Assembly: GCA_036518215.1 (NCBI GenBank)
Contig: DATDNP010000168.1
Location: 1-35,543, forward strand
Length of the DNA: 35,543 bases
Source: CF-39 sp036518215
GTDB taxonomy: Bacteria > Chloroflexota > Limnocylindria > P2-11E
Direction of reading: 5' to 3'
The notes beneath the pieces are model-generated. The model saw only the letters and a list, made by a program, of their open reading frames with translations. It was not told where the DNA came from and did no database searches. This document shows positions 14,700-21,664 of the stretch, piece by piece; within the stretch, counting starts at the first letter, position 1; each line of letters opens with the position of its first letter. The translations under genes and the position numbers were made by a program.

Positions 14700-16247
14700 A
14701 TGCCGATGGTCCAGAGCCAGTGGCTTCACGCGAAGACGGAGCCCGTCGCGCGCTCCGGGATGGTGACCGCCGAGCATCACCTCGGCGCCGAGGCCGGTGC
14801 CGAGATCCTGCGCGACGGCGGCAACGCGGTCGACGCCGCGGTGGCGGCCGCCTTCGTCATGGGTGTCGTCGAGCCGTTCACGAGCGGGATCGGGGGGATC
14901 GCGGGGATCGTCATCCGCCGCGCCGACGGCACCGCGGTCGCGATCGACGGCGGCACACGCGCCCCAAAGGCGGCGCGCGACGACATGTTCGAGCTCGCGG
15001 TCGGAGGCGGCCGCGCCGGGATGTACGCGTGGCCGGCGGTGAAGGACAACGCGAACATCGAAGGTCCGCTGTCGGTCGGCGTGCCAGGACACGTCGCGGC
15101 GCTCTGTCTCGCGCTCGAGCGATACGGGACGATGCCGCGCGAGCGCGTGATGGAGCCCGCGATCCGCATCGCGCGCGAGGGCTTCGAGGTGGACTGGTAC
15201 GTGAGCCTATCGCTCGCGATGTACCACGAGCGGCTGCATCGCGCGGGCGACGCGAGCGCGATCTTCTTCCGACCCTCTGGCGCTCCACTTCGTCCACCGA
15301 TCGGCACCGAGCCGTCGGACAAGCTCGTGCAGACGGACCTCGCCCGGTCGCTCGAGGAGATCGCGCGGAAGGGTCCGCGCGCGATCTACGAGGGGGAGCT
15401 CGCGTACGCCATCGCGGACGGGGTGCGCGAGTCCGGCGGCATCCTCTCGATCGACGATCTCCGCGCGTACGCGGCGCGCGAAGAGCCGCCGCTCGAGACG
15501 ATGTATCGCGGCCATCACGTGCTCACGCTGCCGGGCCTCTCGGGCGGCCCGACCGTCGCGCGCGCTCTCGCCATCCTCGACGCGTTCGCCGTCGGCTCCG
15601 AGGAGCAGGGGGGCGCGACGCATCTGCACCTCGTCGCCGAGGCGCTGCGCTCCGCGTTCCTCCACCGGTTCTCGGCGCTCGCCGATCACACCACGCATCT
15701 GAACGTGATCGACAAGGACCGCACGATGGTCGCGCTCACGCAGACGCTCGGTCAGGGGTTCGGCTCGGGCTTCGTTCCGAAGGGGACCGGGATCGTGCTG
15801 CTCGACACCATGACGTGGTTCGATCCCGTCCCGGAGCATCCGAACTCCGTCGGTCCCGGCAAGCGCGTGTTGTGGGCGGGATCGCCGACGCTCCTCGCGC
15901 GGGATGGGAGGCCCTACCTCGCCGTCGGCGCGCCGGGCGGGCGCAAGATCATGAGCGCCGTCACGCAATCCGTCGTGAACGTCGTCGACTTCGGCGACGG
16001 TCCGCAGGACGCGGTGAACCGGCCGCGCGTGCACGACGAGGGCGAGGGGCTGCTGGTCGATTCGCGCATCCCCGACAGCGTGCGCGCCGAGCTCGCCGAT
16101 CTCGGACACGAGGTGCAGGTAAAGGAAGAGACGCTCATGTCCGCGTGGTTCGCGCGACCACAGGCCATCCGCATCGATCCGGAGACCGGCGATCTGCACG
16201 GCGGCGTCGACGCGCTGAAGCCCGCGGTCGCCGTCGGGTACGACTAG
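14700..16247 (+). CDS. Gamma-glutamyltransferase family (Ntn hydrolase)
   Basis: This 515-aa precursor should self-cleave before T331 in the motif DHTTHLNVIDKD, giving a large subunit of 330 and a small one of 185 residues. The N-terminal DGGNAVDAAVAAAFVMGVVEPFTSGIGG segment and LPGLSGGPTVARAL are typical. It lacks the signal peptide of secreted glutathione-degrading enzymes, so it is probably a cytoplasmic member acting on gamma-glutamyl compounds or acylated substrates (cephalosporin-acylase-like members belong to the same family). The ATG at 14706 is an alternative start. MurA follows after 11 bp. Confidence 0.92.
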   Translation: MPMVQSQWLHAKTEPVARSGMVTAEHHLGAEAGAEILRDGGNAVDAAVAAAFVMGVVEPFTSGIGGIAGIVIRRADGTAVAIDGGTRAPKAARDDMFELAVGGGRAGMYAWPAVKDNANIEGPLSVGVPGHVAALCLALERYGTMPRERVMEPAIRIAREGFEVDWYVSLSLAMYHERLHRAGDASAIFFRPSGAPLRPPIGTEPSDKLVQTDLARSLEEIARKGPRAIYEGELAYAIADGVRESGGILSIDDLRAYAAREEPPLETMYRGHHVLTLPGLSGGPTVARALAILDAFAVGSEEQGGATHLHLVAEALRSAFLHRFSALADHTTHLNVIDKDRTMVALTQTLGQGFGSGFVPKGTGIVLLDTMTWFDPVPEHPNSVGPGKRVLWAGSPTLLARDGRPYLAVGAPGGRKIMSAVTQSVVNVVDFGDGPQDAVNRPRVHDEGEGLLVDSRIPDSVRAELADLGHEVQVKEETLMSAWFARPQAIRIDPETGDLHGGVDALKPAVAVGYD

Positions 16248-16250
16248 GCT
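16245..16250 (+). promoter_or_regulatory. Leaderless -10 element (TAGGCT) for murA built on the upstream stop codon
   Basis: The TAG stop of the gamma-glutamyltransferase gene is the first half of TAGGCT, which ends eight bases before the murA ATG. There is no Shine-Dalgarno before murA, so re-initiation is unlikely to be the only route. Confidence 0.5.
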
Positions 16251-16258
16251 ACGTTCGG

Positions 16259-17539
16259 ATGGCGCGATTCATCGTCGAGGGCGGCACACCGCTGCACGGA
16301 AGCATCACCCCCGCGGGCAACAAGAACGAAGCCCTTCCCTGCATCGCCGCGGCGCTCCTCACCGACGAGCCGGTCATGCTCCGGAACGTTCCGCGGATAC
16401 GCGACGTTCGGAACATGCTCGAGATCGCGAGCGCGCTCGGGGCGCAGGTCGACGAGGTCGACCCGCATACGGTCCGCATCACGACGAAGGACGTGCGCAC
16501 CGACGAACTGCCGACGGTGCTCGCGCGCGAGATCCGGCCCTCGCTCCTCTTCGCGGCGCCGCTCCTCGCGCGCCGCGGGCGCGCGCGTCTCGGGCAGCCC
16601 GGAGGCGACATCATCGGACGCCGCCGCGTCGATAGCCACTTCCTCGCGCTCGCCGAGCTCGGCGCGACGCTCGACGCGAGCGAGGGCTTCACGGTGACGA
16701 CGACGGCGCTCCGCGGCGCGGACGTCATCTTCGACGAGGCGTCGGTGACCGCGACGGAGAACGCCATCCTTGCCGGCGCGGTCGCGAAGGGACGGACCAC
16801 GCTGCGCAACGCCGCGAGCGAGCCGCACGTGCAACAGCTCTGCGCGCTCCTCATCGCGATGGGCGCCAGGATCGAGGGCGTCGGAACGAACACGCTCGTC
16901 ATCGACGGCGTCGCCAAGCTCCACGGCGCCGAGCACACGCTGCTCGGCGATCACATGGAGATCGGCTCGCTCATGGCGACGGCGGCGATGACGCACGGCG
17001 AGATCACGATCAAGAGCGTCGTGCCCGAGCATCTCCGCATGACGCGGTTCGTCTTCCGCAAGCTCGGCCTCGAGACCGAGATCCACGGGAACGACGTCAT
17101 CGTCCCGAAGCGCGACCGCTTCGAGATCGAGAGCGACATCGGCGGCGCGGTGCCCGAGATCAAGCCGAACATCTGGCCCGGCTTCCCGACCGACCTCACG
17201 AGCATGGCCATCGCGTTCGCCACGCAGTCGGAGGGCGTCGTGATCATCCACGAGTGGATGTTCGAAGGGCGCCTCTACTTCGTCGACACGCTCACGCGCG
17301 AAATGGGCGCGCGCATCGTGCTCGCCGATCCGCATCGCGCCGTCGTCATGGGACCGTCGCGCCTTCGCGCGGCGGACATGCGCAGCCCGGACATCCGCGC
17401 GGGCATGGCGCTGCTCGCCGCCGCGCTCTGCGCGAAGGGGAAGAGCGTCATCAACAACATCGAGCAGATCGACCGCGGCTACGAGGCCCTCGACGAGCGC
17501 CTCCGCGCGCTCGGCGCGAAGATCGAACGCGCCGCGTGA
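16259..17539 (+). CDS. murA: UDP-N-acetylglucosamine 1-carboxyvinyltransferase, Asp117 type
   Basis: This 426-aa enzyme transfers enolpyruvate from PEP to UDP-GlcNAc, the first committed step of peptidoglycan synthesis. Landmarks are AGNKNEALP (K22, N23), the mobile loop PGGDIIGRRRVD, FPTDLTSM with the general-base Asp, and MFEGR...LTREMGARI. The loop residue that is Cys115 in E. coli is Asp117 here. Cys-to-Asp enzymes (Mycobacterium, Chlamydia) are not alkylated by fosfomycin. Length and the tandem six-fold inside-out barrel pattern are normal. AroA is excluded by the UDP-sugar-type motifs. The stop overlaps the thrC start as GTGA. Confidence 0.96.
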   Translation: MARFIVEGGTPLHGSITPAGNKNEALPCIAAALLTDEPVMLRNVPRIRDVRNMLEIASALGAQVDEVDPHTVRITTKDVRTDELPTVLAREIRPSLLFAAPLLARRGRARLGQPGGDIIGRRRVDSHFLALAELGATLDASEGFTVTTTALRGADVIFDEASVTATENAILAGAVAKGRTTLRNAASEPHVQQLCALLIAMGARIEGVGTNTLVIDGVAKLHGAEHTLLGDHMEIGSLMATAAMTHGEITIKSVVPEHLRMTRFVFRKLGLETEIHGNDVIVPKRDRFEIESDIGGAVPEIKPNIWPGFPTDLTSMAIAFATQSEGVVIIHEWMFEGRLYFVDTLTREMGARIVLADPHRAVVMGPSRLRAADMRSPDIRAGMALLAAALCAKGKSVINNIEQIDRGYEALDERLRALGAKIERAA

Positions 17540-18753
17540 CGTCCTTCGCGACGCACCTCGAGTGCGCGCGCTGCGCGGCCGAGTACTACGAGCTCGGCAC
17601 GCGGATGCAGACCTGCCGGACGTGCGGCGCACCGCTGCTCGTGCGATACGACCTGCGGCGCGTCCACGGCGCGGTCGAGCCGGAGGAGCTGCGCATGCGG
17701 CCCGCGACGCTGTGGCGGTATCGCGAGCTCCTCCCCGTGGAGCAGGACGCCAACATCGTCACGCTCGGCGAGAACAACACGCCGCTCCTCGCGGCCCCGC
17801 GCCTCGGCGCCGCCATCGGCGTCGACGGGCTCATGGTGAAGGACGAAGGGCTGCTCCCGACCGGGACGTTCAAATCGCGCGGCGCGGCGGTCGGCGTGAC
17901 GCGCGCGAAGGAGCTGGCGGTCCCGGTCATCGCCCTTCCCACCGCGGGAAATGCGGGTGCCGCGTGGGCGGCGTACGGGGCCCGCGCCGGGATCCGCGTC
18001 GTCGTCGTCATGCCGGACACGACGCCGCAGGTGATCCAGCGTGAGACCGCCGCGTATGGCGCGGACGTGTGGCTCGTCCCCGGCTCGATCGCCGACGCGG
18101 GCGCGGTGGTGAAGCGCGCGTGCGCCGATAGCGGCTGGTACGACGCGTCGACGCTGAAGGAGCCGTACCGCATCGAAGGAAAGAAGACCATGGGCTTCGA
18201 GGTCGCCGAGCAGCTGGGGTGGTCGCTGCCGGACGTCATCGTGTATCCGACCGGCGGGGGCGTCGGCCTCATCGGGATGTGGAAGGCGTTCGCCGAGCTG
18301 CGCGAGATCGGGTGGCTGCGTCCCGGCGCGAAGACGCGTTTCGTCGCCGCGCAGGCGACGGGCTGCGCGCCGATCGTTCGCGCGTTCGAGGAGGGTGCCG
18401 ACGAGTCGCAGGCGTGGCCCGACCCGAAGACGTTCGCCGCGGGCATCCGCGTGCCGAAGGCGCTCGGTGACTTCATCGTCCTGCGCGCGCTTCGCGAGAG
18501 CGATGGCATCGCGATCGCCGTGAACGAAGATGAGATCGCGTCGCACATGCGCCTCGCGGGCGAGCGCGAAGGGATGCTCGTGTGCCCTGAAGGTGGTGCC
18601 GCGCTCGCCGCGACCGCGAAGCTGCGGTCCGACGGCTGGATCGGGGCCAGCGAGCGCGTGGTCGTCTTCAACACCGGAAGCGGGCTCAAGTACGCGGAGA
18701 GCCTTCAGGGGCGTGCGCCGCGCACCCTCGCACCGGGCCAGTCACTGGCGTGA
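17536..18753 (+). CDS. thrC: Threonine synthase
   Basis: This 405-aa PLP enzyme (fold type II) converts O-phospho-homoserine to threonine. The N-terminus has a zinc ribbon-like set C10/C13/C27/C30, common in archaeal and Terrabacterial ThrC. The cofactor Lys113 lies in GTFKSRGA, with PTAGNAGAAWAAYGA for phosphate and substrate binding and YPTGGGVGLIGMWKAF as the glycine-rich PLP phosphate loop. The GTG at 17536 overlaps the murA stop (GTGA), so expression is coupled to murA, an unusual pairing of cell-wall and amino-acid genes. Confidence 0.95.
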   Translation: MTSFATHLECARCAAEYYELGTRMQTCRTCGAPLLVRYDLRRVHGAVEPEELRMRPATLWRYRELLPVEQDANIVTLGENNTPLLAAPRLGAAIGVDGLMVKDEGLLPTGTFKSRGAAVGVTRAKELAVPVIALPTAGNAGAAWAAYGARAGIRVVVVMPDTTPQVIQRETAAYGADVWLVPGSIADAGAVVKRACADSGWYDASTLKEPYRIEGKKTMGFEVAEQLGWSLPDVIVYPTGGGVGLIGMWKAFAELREIGWLRPGAKTRFVAAQATGCAPIVRAFEEGADESQAWPDPKTFAAGIRVPKALGDFIVLRALRESDGIAIAVNEDEIASHMRLAGEREGMLVCPEGGAALAATAKLRSDGWIGASERVVVFNTGSGLKYAESLQGRAPRTLAPGQSLA

Positions 18754-18767
18754 TCGTTCTCGGCGAC

Positions 18768-18773
18768 TAGACT
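18768..18773 (+). promoter_or_regulatory. Probable -10 element (TAGACT) for the 159-aa membrane protein
   Basis: TAGACT lies 11 bases before the ATG at 18785, slightly longer than the other leaderless cases. There is no Shine-Dalgarno in between. Confidence 0.4.
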
Positions 18774-18784
18774 GCCGCTCGACC

Positions 18785-19264
18785 ATGCAGGCGCGGCCCG
18801 GACGACGCGGCATCCTCGGCGGCGCGGTGCTCGTCGCCGTCGGCGTGCCATTCCTCCTGCAGGCGCTGGACGTCCCGAACGCTCCGGCCTACCTGTTCCT
18901 CGCGCTCGGGATCGCGTTCGGCGCGGCGTGGTACCTCGGCCAGCGGCAGTACGTCTACCTCGTGCCGGCGGCGGCGCTCATCACGTTCGGCCTCGGGCTG
19001 CTCATCCCGTCGTGGTTCAGCCTCGACAGCGCGCTCGCCGCACCGATCTTCCTCGGTGCGCTCGCGATCGGGTTCTTCCTTGTCTTCCTCGTCGACCCGA
19101 AGCGCCTGGTGCCGCTCATCCCGGCCGTCCTGCTCGCGCTCGTCGCGCTGCTCACGCTCTTCGGCATGAGCAACATCCTGCCGAGCTGGTTCCAGACGAT
19201 GTTCGTGCCGCTCCTCTTCGTCGCGCTCGGGCTCTATCTCCTCATCGAGCGTCGTCCGACGTAG
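18785..19264 (+). CDS. Polytopic membrane protein of unknown family
   Basis: This 159-aa protein has about five to six hydrophobic helices, among them ILGGAVLVAVGVPFLLQAL, YLFLALGIAFGAAWYL, LVPAAALITFGLGLLIP and FVPLLFVALGLYLLIE. The W-L-G-Q-R and D-P-K-R loops suggest the tandem-helix DUF5668/LiaF-TM type seen elsewhere in the window, but the match is weak. No catalytic residues are evident. The 3' end overlaps the convergent receiver gene by 23 bp. Confidence 0.75.
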   Translation: MQARPGRRGILGGAVLVAVGVPFLLQALDVPNAPAYLFLALGIAFGAAWYLGQRQYVYLVPAAALITFGLGLLIPSWFSLDSALAAPIFLGALAIGFFLVFLVDPKRLVPLIPAVLLALVALLTLFGMSNILPSWFQTMFVPLLFVALGLYLLIERRPT

Positions 19265-19631
19265 ACGATCCGCCGAGCGTCCGGATGTGCGCGACGAGGT
19301 CGTCGAGATCGAACGGCTTCGTGATCACGGTCGCAGCGATCGTCGACAGCATGTCGTCACGCGCGGCCTCGGAATGGGCGGTGATCACGATGACCGGCGC
19401 CAGGTAGCGATCGCGGACCGCCGCGACCCAGTCGCGCGCGCAGCCCGAGGAGTACCCGTCGGCCGTCTTCGGGAGGTCGGTGAGGACGAGACCCACGCCC
19501 CGCAGCTCCGGGAGATGGCCGTTGTGATCCGCCTGCACGGCCGCGAAACCGGCCTCGCGGAGCAGGTCGGCGAGCACGGTCCGGATGTCGTCGTCGTCCT
19601 CGAGCACCAGGATGGTGTCCTTCACGGCCAT
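19242..19631 (-). CDS. Stand-alone response-regulator receiver
   Basis: This 129-aa single receiver domain has the acidic pocket EDDDD (near residue 12), the phospho-Asp in LVLTDLP, the switch Thr in VITAHS and the Lys in ITKPFD, so unlike the 3340 regulator it looks competent for phosphorylation. There is no output domain; it could relay phosphate or bind a partner. The ATG at 19631 is taken from the usual four to five residues before beta-1. It is divergent from the LuxR-type gene with 117 bp between. Confidence 0.88.
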   Translation of the reverse strand: MAVKDTILVLEDDDDIRTVLADLLREAGFAAVQADHNGHLPELRGVGLVLTDLPKTADGYSSGCARDWVAAVRDRYLAPVIVITAHSEAARDDMLSTIAATVITKPFDLDDLVAHIRTLGGSSTSDDAR

Positions 19632-19706
19632 ATCTCGCCGTGAAATCGCGGGTCTGAGCAAGTGGATGTTCGGCCGTCTCCGCGCGCGGATATCCGGAAG
19701 GCGGTG

Positions 19707-19715
19707 TGGTATACC
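19707..19715 (+). promoter_or_regulatory. Extended -10 promoter (TGG-TATACC) for the luxR-type gene
   Basis: TGGTATACC is a good extended -10 and sits in an A/T-rich patch (ATACCCTTTTAGG) unusual for this DNA. Transcription would start near 19722, giving a leader of ~27 nt with GGGGAG at 19735-19740 as ribosome binding site. No clear -35 is seen. Confidence 0.45.
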
Positions 19716-19748
19716 CTTTTAGGTACAGCCGATCGGGGAGGCGAGACC

Positions 19749-20243
19749 ATGGGGAGCACACCACTGACGTCGCGGCAAGCGGAGGTCGTAGCGCTCCTCC
19801 GACGTGGCGACACGAACAAGGAGATCGCGGCGCATCTCGGCATCAGCGACGACGCCGTGAAGGCGCACCTCTCGCGTCTCTACCTGCGCTTCGGGGTGTC
19901 AAACCGCGTCGCGCTCCTGAACGCGCTCGACACAGAGCCCGCCCGCCCTCCGCTCGTCCTCGCGAGTGATCTTGGCGAGCTGCGGTCGATCGCCGGCCAC
20001 CTTCGGGACTCGTCCGTCCACGCGGGGCGAGTCGGTCCCGACGGCGCAGACGGCCCGCTCGAGTCGCTCAGGCACGCGCTCGCCGCCATCGATGCTGCGC
20101 TCGACCTCGTGAACGACTTGCCGGACGAGACGAAGGGCCAGGTGATCGAGGCCGTGCGGCGCCGGCTTGGCACCGGCTTCGCCGCGCTCGACGAGCTGCA
20201 GCGTTCGCTCGGCGTCGCGTCACGGAGCGCCGCAACGCGCTAG
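19749..20243 (+). CDS. LuxR-type HTH protein without receiver
   Basis: In this 164-aa protein residues ~5-60 are a canonical LuxR/NarL helix-turn-helix (LTSRQAEVVALLRRGDTNKEIAAHLGISDDAVKAHLSRLYLRFGV) placed at the N-terminus instead of the C-terminus. The remaining ~100 residues are helical and charged and match no family I know. This may be a separated output domain that works with the divergent stand-alone receiver, an idea supported only by adjacency. The ATG at 19749 has GGGGAG eight bases upstream. The TAG stop forms part of the cbs -10. Confidence 0.88.
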   Translation: MGSTPLTSRQAEVVALLRRGDTNKEIAAHLGISDDAVKAHLSRLYLRFGVSNRVALLNALDTEPARPPLVLASDLGELRSIAGHLRDSSVHAGRVGPDGADGPLESLRHALAAIDAALDLVNDLPDETKGQVIEAVRRRLGTGFAALDELQRSLGVASRSAATR

Positions 20244-20246
20244 CGT
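20241..20246 (+). promoter_or_regulatory. Leaderless -10 element (TAGCGT) for cbs built on the upstream stop codon
   Basis: TAGCGT starts with the TAG stop of the luxR-type gene and ends seven bases before the cbs ATG. The same hexamer and spacing precede the GNAT gene at 3302. Confidence 0.5.
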
Positions 20247-20253
20247 CTCGGGC

Positions 20254-21630
20254 ATGGATGCGGCGCCGGACATCCTCGCGCTCGTCGGGCACACGCCCCT
20301 CGTGCGTCTCTCCCGCATCGCGCGGGGCCTCCGACCCACGATCCTCGCCAAGCTCGAGCATCTGAATCCGGGCGGATCCGTGAAGGACCGCATCGGCCTG
20401 CGGATGATCGAGGACGCCGAGCGTCGCGGCGTGCTGAAACCCGGCGGGACGATCGTCGAGCCCACCAGCGGCAACACCGGCGTCGGCCTCGCGATCGCGG
20501 CCGCGATCAAGGGCTACCGGCTCGTGTGCACGATGGCCGACAAGCAGAGCCAGGAGAAGCGCGATCTGTTGCGCGCGTTCGGCGCGGACGTCGTCGTGTG
20601 CCCGACCGCGGTGCCACCCGAGTCGCCCGAGTCGTACTACAAGGTCGCCGAGCGCATCGCGCGCGAGACGCCGGGCGGCTTCCTGCCGAACCAGTACTAC
20701 AACGCGATGAATCCGGAAGCGCATTACCAGACGACCGGTCCCGAGATCTGGGAGCAGACCGGCGGTACGGTGACGCACTTCGTGGCGGGCGTCGGGACCG
20801 GCGGGACCGTGACCGGCGCGGGGCGGTATCTGAAAGAGCAGAACGCCGCGATCGAGATCGTGGGCGCCGACCCCGAAGGCTCGCTCTACACGGGCGACAT
20901 CCATCCGTACAAGGTCGAGGGCATCGGGGAGGACTTCTATCCCGGCACGTTCGATCCCGCGCTCGTCGATCGGTGGATCCGCGTGTCCGACCGCGATTCG
21001 TTCCTCACCGCGCGCCGCCTCACGCGGGAGGAGGGCATCCTCGTCGGCGGCTCGGCCGGGACCGCGATGTACGCCGCGCTCGAGATCGCGAAGGACCTCG
21101 ATGCGGGCGCCGTGCTCGTCGTGCTGTTCCCGGATTCGGGTCGCTCGTATCTCTCGAAGATCTACAACGACGAGTGGATGCGGCAGAACGGCTTCTTGCA
21201 GCGGTATCCGTTGCACGCGACCGTGCTCGACGTGGTGAAGGATCGCGTCGGCACGCCGGGCCTCATCTGCGTCTCGAAGGATGAGACGGTGCGCTCCGCG
21301 ATCGAGACGATGCAGCGCTACGGCATTTCGCAGATCCCCGTGACGAGCGACGGCGACGCGACCCGCATCGGCGACATCGTCGGCAGCGTGCAGGAGAAGA
21401 CGATGCTCGATCGCGTCTTCCGCGAGCCGACGCTCGTCGAGGAGCGCGTCGAGAAGGTCATGGAGGCGCCGTTCCCGGTCGTCCAGGCGAGCGAGGACGT
21501 CGAGCGTCTCTACGCGGAGCTGTCCGGCGGTGCGCCCGCTCTGCTCGCGGCGAGCGACGAGCGGCCGGTGTCGATCATCACGAAGGCGGACCTCCTCGAG
21601 TTCGTCGCGCACCAGCGCCGATCGATCTGA
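20254..21630 (+). CDS. cbs: Cystathionine beta-synthase with C-terminal CBS domain pair
   Basis: In this 458-aa protein the catalytic part (~1-320) is a fold-type II PLP enzyme: Lys44 in NPGGSVKDRIG, TSGNTGVGLAIA for the substrate carboxylate and GVGTGGTVTGAGRYLKE as the phosphate loop. The last ~125 residues contain two CBS motifs (LICVSKDETVRSAIETMQRYGISQIPV and the later segment ending SIITKADLLEFVAHQ), which usually bind adenosyl ligands and tune activity. The reaction is homocysteine plus serine to cystathionine. With the gamma-type enzymes at 7127 or 25786 it would complete reverse transsulfuration. No heme-binding N-terminal extension is present. Confidence 0.93.
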   Translation: MDAAPDILALVGHTPLVRLSRIARGLRPTILAKLEHLNPGGSVKDRIGLRMIEDAERRGVLKPGGTIVEPTSGNTGVGLAIAAAIKGYRLVCTMADKQSQEKRDLLRAFGADVVVCPTAVPPESPESYYKVAERIARETPGGFLPNQYYNAMNPEAHYQTTGPEIWEQTGGTVTHFVAGVGTGGTVTGAGRYLKEQNAAIEIVGADPEGSLYTGDIHPYKVEGIGEDFYPGTFDPALVDRWIRVSDRDSFLTARRLTREEGILVGGSAGTAMYAALEIAKDLDAGAVLVVLFPDSGRSYLSKIYNDEWMRQNGFLQRYPLHATVLDVVKDRVGTPGLICVSKDETVRSAIETMQRYGISQIPVTSDGDATRIGDIVGSVQEKTMLDRVFREPTLVEERVEKVMEAPFPVVQASEDVERLYAELSGGAPALLAASDERPVSIITKADLLEFVAHQRRSI

Positions 21631-21664
21631 TCGCCGCGCGCACGCCGCTTGCACGGGAGGCGGC

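Noticed and set aside
14384..16258. Open frame continuing ~625 codons upstream of murA
   Set aside because: It is a second-frame shadow of the gamma-glutamyltransferase gene. MurA homology begins exactly at the ATG 16259.
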